A stretch of DNA of 14,862 nucleotides, taken from Chitinophagaceae bacterium UBA2789. Its GTDB lineage: Bacteria; Bacteroidota; Bacteroidia; Chitinophagales; Chitinophagaceae. The stretch's first letter is position 1; the number at the start of each line of letters is the position of its first letter. The position numbers were made by a program, and so were the translations under genes. The stretch is from assembly GCA_002352145.1 (NCBI GenBank), contig DEHX01000051.1:1-14862 (forward strand). Reading direction: 5' to 3'. Below are positions 1 to 6,721 of the stretch, piece by piece. The notes under the pieces are model-generated. The model was not told where the DNA came from. It worked only from the letters and a program-made list of their open reading frames with translations, and ran no database searches.

Positions 1-270
1 AAGTACACCACCAAGCAAATGAAAGAAAAGACAGGCAACCCTGATTTTGTTTACGAGATTTCCTGCGACCAGATGTGCGGAAAGGGTCACTGGAGTATGA
101 GAGGAACAATTATAGTGGAAACACAGGAAGAGTTTGACGCATGGCTGGCCGGTAAAAAACCACAATACCTGGTGGCAAATCCCGACAAAGACCCGGCCGC
201 AAAGAAAGATACTGCAACAGCCAAAGCACCTGCTGCAGCTTCTGTAACCAATATCAAAACAAGAAACTAA
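1..270 (+). CDS. ctaC: Cytochrome c oxidase subunit II, C-terminal part (5' truncated by window)
   Basis: This is the C-terminal end of subunit II, the CuA-bearing subunit that accepts electrons from cytochrome c on the periplasmic side. The reading frame is open from base 1, so the gene starts outside the window; the ATG at 19 is internal. The CuA signature C-D-Q-M-C-G-K-G-H-W-S-M begins at base 64. It supplies both bridging cysteines, the histidine and the methionine ligands. The usual glutamate between the cysteines (C-x-E-x-C) is glutamine here. That residue normally gives a backbone ligand to CuA and a carboxylate to the nearby Mg site. After the cupredoxin strand the protein ends in a hydrophilic Ala/Lys-rich tail of about 30 residues, with no fused cytochrome c domain. 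Subunit I follows 36 bases downstream, consistent with one operon. Confidence 0.93.
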   Translation, partial: KYTTKQMKEKTGNPDFVYEISCDQMCGKGHWSMRGTIIVETQEEFDAWLAGKKPQYLVANPDKDPAAKKDTATAKAPAAASVTNIKTRN

Positions 271-306
271 ATAAAGCAAACAGCATCTGCTGAAAAATAA
301 AAGACT

Positions 307-2121
307 ATGAGTGAAGTAACGAATGCACAGTCCGGAGCCGTTATCGCACCTGCGATACACCACGATGAACATGGTGTTCATCATCACAAGGAATCATTTG
401 TTTCGAAGTACATCTTCAGCATGGACCATAAAACCATCGGTAAACAGTTTTTGATTACCGGCATAGTATGGGCCATCATCGGTGGTTTGTTTTCGGTACT
501 GTTCCGTTTGCAGCTCGGTTATCCCGACCAGACCTTCCCGATCCTGGAAACCGTTTTCGGTAACTGGGCAAAAGGCGGGCAGATTCAGCCGGAGTTTTAC
601 TACGGGCTCGTAACCATTCACGGTACGGTGCTGGTGTTCTTTGTATTGACAGCCGGATTGAGCGGTACATTCGCCAACCTGCTTATTCCCCTGCAAATTG
701 GTGCAAGGGATATGGCTTCTCCGTTCCTGAACATGCTTTCCTACTGGTTCTTCTTCCTCGCCAGTGTGGTTATGTTATCTTCCATATTTGTACATACAGG
801 TCCTGCTTCAGGCGGATGGACCATGTACCCGCCGCTTAGTGCTTTGCGCCAGGCTGGTGAAGGTCAGAAGATCGGTACAGACCTGTGGCTCATCAGCATG
901 GCATTGTTTATTGTATCATCATTGCTGGGTGGTCTGAATTATATCTCTACTATTTTGAACATGCGGACAAAGGGTATGAGCATGACAAGGATGCCGCTCA
1001 CTATGTGGGCGATGTTCTTCACCGCTGTATTGGGTGTGTTGTCATTCCCGGTACTGCTCTCAGGTGCCATCCTGCTGCTGTTCGACCGTAACCTGGGTAC
1101 CAGTTTCTACCTGAGTGATATAGTGATTAATGGTGAAATATTGCCGAATGAAGGAGGTAGCGCCATCTTGTACCAGCACCTGTTCTGGTTCCTCGGTCAC
1201 CCCGAAGTATATATCATATTATTACCTGCCATGGGAATGGTGTCAGAGATACTCTCGGTGAACTCAAGAAAACCCATCTTCGGCTACATGGCCATGCTGG
1301 GCTCTTTGTTCGCTATCTGTATCCTCGCCTTCCTGGTATGGGCACACCACATGTTTGTAACCGGCTTGAATCCTTTCCTCGGTTCCGTATTCGTGTTGCT
1401 AACACTGTTGATTGCGGTACCATCCGCCATCAAAGTATTTAACTGGCTTACCACATTGTGGAGAGGTAATATCCGCTTCACACCGGCTACTTTGTTTGCG
1501 ATCGGTTTTGTGAGCTTGTTTATCTCCGGTGGTTTGACAGGTATCTTCCTCGGTAACTCAACAATTGATATTCACCTGCACGATACCATGTTTGTAGTGG
1601 CACACTTCCACATTGTAATGGGTGTGGCATCTTTCTTTGGCATGTTTGCCGGTGTGTATCACTGGTTCCCGAAAATGTTTGGCCGCTACCTGAACAATAC
1701 ATTAGGTTATATCCATTTCTGGGTAACCATGATCGGTGCTTACCTGATCTTCTGGCCGATGCACTACCAGGGCCTGGCAGGTATTCCCCGCCGTTACCTC
1801 GATAAGAAAGGATGGGTTTCTTTCAACCAGTTTGGTGAATTGGATAAAATGATCACCGTTGTTTCTATCATCGTATTTGCTGTTCAGCTGATGTTTGTGT
1901 TCAACTTCTTCTATTCTATTTTCAAAGGAAGAAAAGTGACCAAACAAAACCCATGGGGCGCCAATACGCTGGAGTGGACAACACCGATCAAACCGGGTCA
2001 CGGCAACTGGGAAGGAGAGATTCCGGAAGTACACCGCTGGCCATACGATTATGGTAAAGACGGAAGAGAATTCATCCCCCAGACTGAACCGATCGGGGAA
2101 AATGAGAGCAAGGGTCATTAA
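307..2121 (+). CDS. ctaD: Cytochrome c oxidase subunit I (A1-type haem-copper oxidase)
   Basis: This 604-residue, roughly twelve-helix subunit holds haem a and the haem a3-CuB oxygen-reducing centre. All metal ligands are visible. Low-spin haem: His105 (VTIHGTV) and His435. CuB: His298 in FLGHPEVYI, plus His347 and His348 in WAHHMF. Haem a3: His433 in VVAHFHIVMG. Tyr302 is in the position cross-linked to His298, and Glu300 in GHPEVY marks the A1 subtype with a D-channel. The channel entrance is also intact (Asn124, Asp135, Asn142). His425-Asp426 match the Mg-site pair. The C-terminal NPWGANTLEW motif is typical of the family, and the length is usual. The N-terminus is unusually His-rich (HHDEHGVHHH, residues 18-27). 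The ATG at 307 follows subunit II closely. A 7-bp hairpin overlaps the stop codon (2120-2138) but lacks a T-run. Confidence 0.98.
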   Translation: MSEVTNAQSGAVIAPAIHHDEHGVHHHKESFVSKYIFSMDHKTIGKQFLITGIVWAIIGGLFSVLFRLQLGYPDQTFPILETVFGNWAKGGQIQPEFYYGLVTIHGTVLVFFVLTAGLSGTFANLLIPLQIGARDMASPFLNMLSYWFFFLASVVMLSSIFVHTGPASGGWTMYPPLSALRQAGEGQKIGTDLWLISMALFIVSSLLGGLNYISTILNMRTKGMSMTRMPLTMWAMFFTAVLGVLSFPVLLSGAILLLFDRNLGTSFYLSDIVINGEILPNEGGSAILYQHLFWFLGHPEVYIILLPAMGMVSEILSVNSRKPIFGYMAMLGSLFAICILAFLVWAHHMFVTGLNPFLGSVFVLLTLLIAVPSAIKVFNWLTTLWRGNIRFTPATLFAIGFVSLFISGGLTGIFLGNSTIDIHLHDTMFVVAHFHIVMGVASFFGMFAGVYHWFPKMFGRYLNNTLGYIHFWVTMIGAYLIFWPMHYQGLAGIPRRYLDKKGWVSFNQFGELDKMITVVSIIVFAVQLMFVFNFFYSIFKGRKVTKQNPWGANTLEWTTPIKPGHGNWEGEIPEVHRWPYDYGKDGREFIPQTEPIGENESKGH

Positions 2122-2194
2122 TTACCGGTAAGGTAATTAGTGCTGGTGCGTTAGAGTTAGAAAGAAGTTTTTTTGAAAATATAGCGAAGGCGAA

Positions 2195-3076
2195 ATGAAG
2201 AAGGTCAAAGATTATTTGTTGCTCATAAAACCTTCGCTGAGTATCATGGTGGTGTTCAGCAGTGTGATGAGTTTTGCACTGACGAAAGGATCGGAGAGTT
2301 ATGTGAGTTTCTGGAAAATGATACTGTTGCTCTTTGCAGGTGGGTTGCTGGTTACTGGCAGTGCCAATGCCATCAACCAGGTAGTAGAGAAAGACACGGA
2401 TGCACAGATGAAACGGACGGCAAAACGTCCCATTGCTTCCGGCCGCTTATCGGTAAATGAAGGATGGGCCTTTGCCATCATCACCGGTGCGTTGGGTGTA
2501 TTTATCCTCGGTAACTGGTTCAACTGGTTATCAGCAGGGCTGGCTGCATTCAGTTTGTTTCTCTATGCATTCATCTATACGCCGTTGAAGAAAGTAAATT
2601 CAATTGCGGTGTTGATGGGTGCGGTCCCCGGTGCTTTGCCCTGTTTGATAGGCTGGGCAGCCGGAGATAATAACCTGGGTATTGGCGGCTGGGTCTTGTT
2701 TGCTTTCCAGTTCTTTTGGCAGTTCCCCCATTTCTGGGCTATTGCGTGGGTGGCACACAAAGACTATTCATCAGTAGGCTTTAAGTTATTACCGGCTGAT
2801 GAAGGGCCAACAAAGTTTACGGCATTGCAAACGATCATTTACTCGTTGCTCCTGGTGCCTGTTTCACTGGCGCCGTTCTATACGGGTATGTGCAGTTACA
2901 ATGATCTCGTAGGCAAGATCAGCCTGGCATTGATCACATTGTCCAACCTGTTTATGATCGGAAGATGTGTGACGTTGTATAGGAAAATGGATGTGGGGTC
3001 AGCAAGGCAAGTGATGTTTGGCAGTTATATGTATTTGCCGGTAGTAATGTTAGCAATGCTATTGAGTAAGAGTTAG
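2195..3076 (+). CDS. ctaB: Protoheme IX farnesyltransferase (haem O synthase)
   Basis: This membrane prenyltransferase adds a farnesyl group to haem b to make haem O, the precursor of the haem a used by the neighbouring oxidase. It belongs to the UbiA superfamily and has 293 residues, close to the usual size. The first aspartate-rich motif lies at residues 61-80, reading NQVVEKDTDAQMKRTAKRP. It contains the E-K-D-x-D metal/pyrophosphate site and the conserved M-x-R-T-x-x-R-P. A second cytoplasmic loop motif, HFWAIAWVAHKDY, lies near residue 180, and the helix around residue 147 contains GAVPGALPCLIGWAA. The protein is hydrophobic throughout, with about nine predicted helices. The ATG at 2195 is preceded by a purine-rich GAAGGCGA stretch. 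Placement between subunits I and III is a common arrangement in Bacteroidota. Confidence 0.96.
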   Translation: MKKVKDYLLLIKPSLSIMVVFSSVMSFALTKGSESYVSFWKMILLLFAGGLLVTGSANAINQVVEKDTDAQMKRTAKRPIASGRLSVNEGWAFAIITGALGVFILGNWFNWLSAGLAAFSLFLYAFIYTPLKKVNSIAVLMGAVPGALPCLIGWAAGDNNLGIGGWVLFAFQFFWQFPHFWAIAWVAHKDYSSVGFKLLPADEGPTKFTALQTIIYSLLLVPVSLAPFYTGMCSYNDLVGKISLALITLSNLFMIGRCVTLYRKMDVGSARQVMFGSYMYLPVVMLAMLLSKS

Positions 3077-3126
3077 CAGTAATGTTCTTTTAAATTGAAA
3101 TGTATGTCGTAAGCCGCCTTCTACAT

Positions 3127-3201
3127 CCTTCGACAAGCTCAGGATGACAAAGGCTGACTGTTTTCTGTCATGTTGAGCTTGTCGAAACATAGACAGAAAA
3201 C
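3127..3201. repeat. Intergenic palindromic repeat with two competing hairpins
   Basis: The 185-base gap between ctaB and the next oxidase gene holds a long imperfect palindrome. The arms at 3129-3149 and 3166-3186 are 21 nt each, pair with two mismatches, and enclose a 16-nt loop. The arm core CGACAAGCTCA is typical of dispersed repeats in Bacteroidota genomes, whose false translations read LSLSKD and FRQAQHD in the two directions; that comparison is from memory. A second, perfect 10-bp inverted repeat (GTTTTCTGTC at 3160-3169 with GACAGAAAAC at 3192-3201) uses loop and right-arm bases of the first. The two folds are therefore mutually exclusive. No T-run follows either hairpin, so simple termination is not supported. 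Confidence 0.85.
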
Positions 3202-3261
3202 GGATTTCAGAAAAAAAGTTGAAATTCTTCGGCATAGCAATAAAAATATATAAAAAGAGAG

Positions 3262-3834
3262 ATGGATATTGTGAGTACACAACAACGAAAAAAATTACAT
3301 CCGCACAAGTTTACCTTGTGGGTGGCTTTAGGCAGTATCATTATGATGTTTGCCGGTCTGACCAGTGCTTATATCGTAAAAAGCAACCAGACCAACTGGA
3401 AACCGGTTTCTGTTCCGCAGATATTCTGGATTTCCACCGTAGTGATGGTGCTGAGCAGTTTGACACTGCAAATGGCATTACGTTCTTTTAAACAAAGGGA
3501 GATGAACAAATACCGCTTACTGATCGGTGTCACCCTGCTGCTGGGCATTGCCTTCGTGGTTTGCCAGTGGCTGGGTTTCCAGCAGCTGTGGCGGCAACAA
3601 ATCACTTTCAAAGGAGCCGGCGCAGGCCAGTTCCTCTATGTGATCTTCGGCTTGCATGCCATTCATGTGATAGGCGGGGTGGTAGTACTGCTGGTAATGT
3701 TCATCAAAGCCTTTTTGGGAAGAGTAAAATTGTACAGCGCTGTTCCGGTGGAAGTAGCAGCAACCTACTGGCATTTTGTAGACCTCTTGTGGATCTACCT
3801 GCTGGTATTCTTTCTTTTCATCGGAAGCAAATAG
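3262..3834 (+). CDS. Short cytochrome c oxidase subunit III-like protein
   Basis: This 190-residue protein has about five membrane helices and belongs to the haem-copper oxidase subunit III family, in the shorter form lacking the first two helices of mitochondrial-type subunit III. Family marks are GLHAIHVIGGV at 130-140 and the C-terminal TYWHFVDLLWIYLLVFF at 168-184. Asn/Thr/Lys residues around 41-47 form a polar loop between the first two helices. It stands directly before a second, longer subunit III gene that carries the same two motifs, so the pair are paralogues, not halves of a split gene. The role is probably structural, stabilising subunit I and its proton-uptake side. The ATG at 3262 follows a purine-rich AAAAAGAGAG sequence. 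It is separated from ctaB by a palindromic repeat. Confidence 0.9.
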   Translation: MDIVSTQQRKKLHPHKFTLWVALGSIIMMFAGLTSAYIVKSNQTNWKPVSVPQIFWISTVVMVLSSLTLQMALRSFKQREMNKYRLLIGVTLLLGIAFVVCQWLGFQQLWRQQITFKGAGAGQFLYVIFGLHAIHVIGGVVVLLVMFIKAFLGRVKLYSAVPVEVAATYWHFVDLLWIYLLVFFLFIGSK

Positions 3835-3878
3835 AGAATAAAGTAAATAATTGAATCAAGTAAAATCAGACAACTGAC

Positions 3879-4625
3879 ATGGCGACACAAGCAACAGCAC
3901 ATCAGACCAAGTGGTGGAGCGGCGGTAAAAGCCCCTTCAACCTCGAGTATGGTAAACTGATGATGTGGTACTTCCTCATGAGCGACGCATTTACGTTCGG
4001 CGCTTTCCTGATATCCTACGGGACTATCCGTTTCAGCCAGAACTTCTGGCCCGATCCGAACGTAGTGTTCAATGCGTTTCCGGGAGCCGGTCATGCTAAC
4101 CTGCCGCTGGCCTTTGTGAGTGTAATGACCTTTATCCTGATCATCAGCTCGGTGACCATGGTACTGGCCGTACATGCAGGGCATAAAGGCGATAAACAAG
4201 GTGTGATCAAATGGCTGGCATGGACCATCGTGGGCGGTATTGCGTTCCTTGGTTGCCAGGCATGGGAATGGCACCACCTTATCACCGGCGAACATGCAGT
4301 GCTGGTTGATGGTAAAATTGAAATGTGGGGACAGAATATGCGTCACAATCCCTGGGGCCCGATAGCAGAAGGGATCACACATAATGGGCATCATGTAAGA
4401 ACACCAGGACCTGTTGCCTTCGGCGGCTACTTCTTTGGTATTACCGGTTTCCATGGCTTCCACGTATTTTCCGGTGTGGTTATTAATATCATCATGCTGA
4501 TCATGACGCAGAAGAATGTATTCCAGAACAGGGGCCATTACCTGATGATCGAAAAAGCTGGTTTGTACTGGCACTTTGTAGACCTGGTATGGGTATTCGT
4601 ATTCCTTTGCTTCTATTTGATATAG
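3879..4625 (+). CDS. ctaE: Cytochrome c oxidase subunit III
   Basis: This is a 248-residue integral membrane subunit of the aa3-type oxidase. The first helix (about 28-48) has WYFLMSDAFTFGAF. Asp36 occupies the place of the conserved acidic residue, usually glutamate, near the subunit I interface. Further marks are GCQAWEWHHLI at 125-135, GFHGFHVFSGV at 190-200 and the C-terminal LYWHFVDLVWVFVFLCF at 229-245. An extended hydrophilic His/Asn/Gly-rich loop of about 45 residues (136-180) sits between two helices and is longer than in the short paralogue next door. The ATG at 3879 lies 44 bases after the upstream stop. The large antisense open frame across this gene is a codon-usage shadow. Confidence 0.94.
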   Translation: MATQATAHQTKWWSGGKSPFNLEYGKLMMWYFLMSDAFTFGAFLISYGTIRFSQNFWPDPNVVFNAFPGAGHANLPLAFVSVMTFILIISSVTMVLAVHAGHKGDKQGVIKWLAWTIVGGIAFLGCQAWEWHHLITGEHAVLVDGKIEMWGQNMRHNPWGPIAEGITHNGHHVRTPGPVAFGGYFFGITGFHGFHVFSGVVINIIMLIMTQKNVFQNRGHYLMIEKAGLYWHFVDLVWVFVFLCFYLI

Positions 4626-4630
4626 TGACT

Positions 4631-4685
4631 CAAATAGTTTTAAAGTTTTTGAATTTGATATTTGTATTTTGAAATTTAAATAATT
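4631..4685. repeat. AT-rich spacer with iterated TTTGA/TTTTGAA words
   Basis: The 60-base gap between subunit III and subunit IV is almost pure A/T and repeats TTTTTGAA, TTTGAT, ATTTG and TTTTGAAATTT. Similar A/T-word stretches are frequent between Bacteroidota genes; their antisense false translation reads like NFKIQISNSK. A CAAATA/TATTTG pair could fold weakly. No clear terminator or promoter is visible. Confidence 0.4.
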
Positions 4686-5153
4686 ATGCAACATCCGGCA
4701 TTTGAAGAAGTAACCTACCATCATCACGCAGATGATGCCACATTTAAAAAGAAGGTAAGGAAGACAACTATCCTGCTTTCTGTGATCACAATAATAGAAC
4801 TGGCTATCGGTTTGATGATCTATAACATTCATAAGGGAGAAAACCCGAATGAACTGCTCATCCTGATGTTCAAGGGAGCGGTTTGTATCCTTACTTTAGC
4901 CAAAGCTTATTATATCGTATCTATTTTCATGCACCTCGGTGATGAGATCAGGAATATGATCATGACGATCGTTGTACCGCTGCTGCTCTTTATCTGGTTC
5001 ATTGCTGCGTTTCTTTGGGATGGAAATTCGTACAAGAACCTGCGGAATAAGTATGATCCTCATTTCAAAGAAAAAACCATGCCTGCCAAACATAATAAAG
5101 CAGACGACAAGACCCATGAGGTGAAACCGGCAGAGAAAAGCGGAAAAGAGTAA
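4686..5153 (+). CDS. Cytochrome c oxidase subunit IV family protein
   Basis: This 155-residue small accessory subunit belongs to the bacterial cytochrome oxidase subunit IV (COX4_pro/CaaD-like) family. Three helices are visible at about 28-47, 57-81 and 90-110. The middle helix ends in LAKAYYIVSIFMHLGDE, the family signature in which Lys73, His83 and acidic Asp86/Glu87 are the recognisable positions. The N-terminus contains a short YHHHADD cluster. The C-terminal 40 residues form a charged Lys/Glu-rich tail of low complexity. Its role is thought to be assembly or stability of the CuB centre and subunit packing, and catalysis does not depend on it. It is the last core-subunit gene before a strong terminator at 5174-5223. 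Confidence 0.9.
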   Translation: MQHPAFEEVTYHHHADDATFKKKVRKTTILLSVITIIELAIGLMIYNIHKGENPNELLILMFKGAVCILTLAKAYYIVSIFMHLGDEIRNMIMTIVVPLLLFIWFIAAFLWDGNSYKNLRNKYDPHFKEKTMPAKHNKADDKTHEVKPAEKSGKE

Positions 5154-5173
5154 CAGATATACTTTAGTATACC

Positions 5174-5223
5174 AAAACCATTAAACCGGCTGCCTGTTAT
5201 TAACGGACGGTTTAATGGTTTTT
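5174..5223 (+). terminator. Strong rho-independent terminator between subunit IV and SCO
   Basis: A perfect 15-bp inverted repeat (5174-5188 with 5208-5222) encloses a 19-nt loop. It is preceded by A residues and followed by a T-rich run (GGTTTTTAATTTT). This is the canonical shape of an intrinsic terminator, starting about 20 bases after the subunit IV stop codon. The A-run on the left could let it work in both directions. It should end or reduce transcription before the SCO-DUF420 pair, which begins only 18 bases further on. Confidence 0.85.
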
Positions 5224-5240
5224 AATTTTAAAAAGACAAA

Positions 5241-6041
5241 GTGAATAAAACGGCCCTATACGGAATACTGCTGGCCCTGCTGCTGCCGCTGGTGGCTTAC
5301 TTTATTGTAAAGCAAAAAAGCGAACGGGATGTAAAGATGCCCCGGCATTATCTGCCCGACTCCATTGTGACGGTAACGAAAAAAGGCAAACGGATGGAAG
5401 ATACTGTGTGGCACAAAGTAAAGAACCTTACACTTATCAACCAGGAAGGAAAGACCGTAAACTTCGACAGCCTGAAAGGAAAGATAATCATCGCTGATTT
5501 CTTTTTTACCCGCTGCCCTACTATCTGCCCCGCTATGACGATGAACATGAAACGAATGGCCGAGTCAATTCATAATGGTAAGAGAGTGGGCGATAAGACC
5601 AACAAACTGGTCCATTTTGTTTCGCTGAGTGTGGATTCGGAAAGGGATTCTGTACCACAACTGAAAAAATGGGCCGACCGTTTCCAGGTAAACCCGGAAA
5701 CATGGTGGCTGCTTACCGGTGATAAGAAAGAGATCTATGACTTTGCACTGAATGAAGTGAAGCTGGGACTGATTGATGGTGAAGGAGTGGACACCAATTT
5801 TGTACACAGTGATAAGTTTGTACTGATAGACAGTAACCGCCATGTGCGGGGTTATTATGATGGTCTCGATTCTGTTTCGCTTTCTCATTTGTCGGCCGAT
5901 CTGGTGATGCTCACGATGGAGAAAGACCCCAATAAAAAAAGTTTCTTTGCCGGCAAACTTCAGCTTATTGCGGTTGTTTTCCTGCTGGCTATATTCGGAG
6001 TAGGGCTATTACTGTTCCTGCTTCGCCAAAAAAATAAATGA
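5241..6041 (+). CDS. SCO1/SenC family copper chaperone with an extra C-terminal membrane helix
   Basis: This 266-residue, membrane-anchored, thioredoxin-fold protein delivers copper to, or reduces, the CuA site of oxidase subunit II. The copper-binding motif is C92-P-T-I-C96-P within FFFTRCPTICPAMT, and the third ligand is His189 in NFVHSDKFVLID. The N-terminal helix at 5-23 anchors the domain facing the periplasm. A second strongly hydrophobic segment at about 240-262, followed by RQKNK, is not part of the usual SCO architecture and would anchor the C-terminus as well. A ~30-residue linker follows the first helix. The start is GTG at 5241; no in-frame ATG precedes Met33, and starting there would remove the membrane anchor. 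The gene overlaps the next one by four bases (ATGA), so the two are probably translationally coupled. Confidence 0.93.
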   Translation: MNKTALYGILLALLLPLVAYFIVKQKSERDVKMPRHYLPDSIVTVTKKGKRMEDTVWHKVKNLTLINQEGKTVNFDSLKGKIIIADFFFTRCPTICPAMTMNMKRMAESIHNGKRVGDKTNKLVHFVSLSVDSERDSVPQLKKWADRFQVNPETWWLLTGDKKEIYDFALNEVKLGLIDGEGVDTNFVHSDKFVLIDSNRHVRGYYDGLDSVSLSHLSADLVMLTMEKDPNKKSFFAGKLQLIAVVFLLAIFGVGLLLFLLRQKNK

Positions 6042-6625
6042 TGCTGAACGCTGCCTGGAAAAAGAACGACAAAAAAGCCAAATGGCTCATCTTTACCTTT
6101 TCTGCTATTGTATTTGCGGCGGTAGTGGCCCTTGGCCGGGTGAAGCTGGATGTACAAGTTGGTTTTGATGTACACATTTTTGCGGCCATTAATGCGGTGA
6201 TCAATTCCATGGTGGCAGTGTTGTTGCTGGCAGCACTGGTAGCGGTGAAGAGCCGGAAGTACCAGCTGCATAAACAACTGATGCTCGCAGCGATGGTGCT
6301 CTCCATTCTTTTTTTAGTGAGCTATATCTGTCATCACCTGCTGGCCGGTGAAACAAGGTTTGGCGATGTGAACCATGATGGGCTGGTGGATGAAATGGAG
6401 AAAGCAGCCGTAAGCGGCAGCCGGATGATCTACTATATTATTCTCGGTACCCATATCCCTTTGGCGGGTATCATCCTTCCGTTTATTTTATTTTCTGCCT
6501 ACCGGGCATTGACCGGTGAATTTGACAAACACAAAAAACTGGTACGCATTACCTGGCCGGTATGGTTTTATGTAGCCGTAACAGGGGTGGTGGTGTATGT
6601 AATGATCAGTCCGTACTATCATTAA
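6038..6625 (+). CDS. DUF420 family membrane protein with an EF-hand-like loop
   Basis: This 195-residue protein has about five helices (16-34, 47-70, 79-101, 131-153, 171-190) and belongs to the DUF420 family. That family is usually encoded with oxidase and SCO genes and is thought to aid oxidase biogenesis; its biochemical role is unknown to me. Family marks are the NAVINSMVAVLLL helix, LHKQLMLAAMVLSILFL and the paired His99-His100. Between the third and fourth helices lies D110-V-N-H-D-G-L-V-D-E-M-E121, a complete canonical EF-hand Ca-binding loop (positions 1, 3, 5, 9 and 12 acidic/Asn, Gly at 6). Two adjacent ATG codons (6038, 6041) are possible starts; the first overlaps the SCO stop as ATGA. 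It is the last gene of the oxidase cluster. Confidence 0.88.
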   Translation: MMLNAAWKKNDKKAKWLIFTFSAIVFAAVVALGRVKLDVQVGFDVHIFAAINAVINSMVAVLLLAALVAVKSRKYQLHKQLMLAAMVLSILFLVSYICHHLLAGETRFGDVNHDGLVDEMEKAAVSGSRMIYYIILGTHIPLAGIILPFILFSAYRALTGEFDKHKKLVRITWPVWFYVAVTGVVVYVMISPYYH

Positions 6626-6648
6626 GCGGCTGCTTACACTAATTTTTT
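6623..6648 (+). terminator. Weak terminator at the end of the oxidase cluster
   Basis: A short hairpin TAAGC-GGCT-GCTTA (6623-6636) overlaps the DUF420 stop codon and is followed six bases later by six T residues (6643-6648). The stem is only 5 bp, so the call is tentative. It sits where a terminator is expected, between convergent transcription units. Confidence 0.4.
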
Positions 6649-6721
6649 GTCATCACATACTTTGAAGGTTGGGTAGAGTTTTATGCATAGTGGATAAGAA
6701 CAACGAATGCAGGTAGATATT

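Noticed and set aside
2120..2138. 7-bp hairpin over the ctaD stop codon as a terminator
   Set aside because: No T-run follows the stem, the stem is short and A/T-rich, and ctaB follows on the same strand, so termination is unlikely.
3059..3280. 73-codon minus-strand frame between ctaB and subunit III
   Set aside because: Its peptide is the translation of the palindromic repeat (LSLSKD and FRQAQHD), a known kind of false gene.
3795..4832. 345-codon open frame on the minus strand opposite subunit III
   Set aside because: It lies antisense to a clear subunit III gene, shows no family motif, and its ends read through A/T spacer sequence typical of false translations.
6689..6697. DnaA-box-like AGTGGATAA
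   Set aside because: It is a single site one base off the consensus, with no cluster, no A/T unwinding region and no origin-linked genes.
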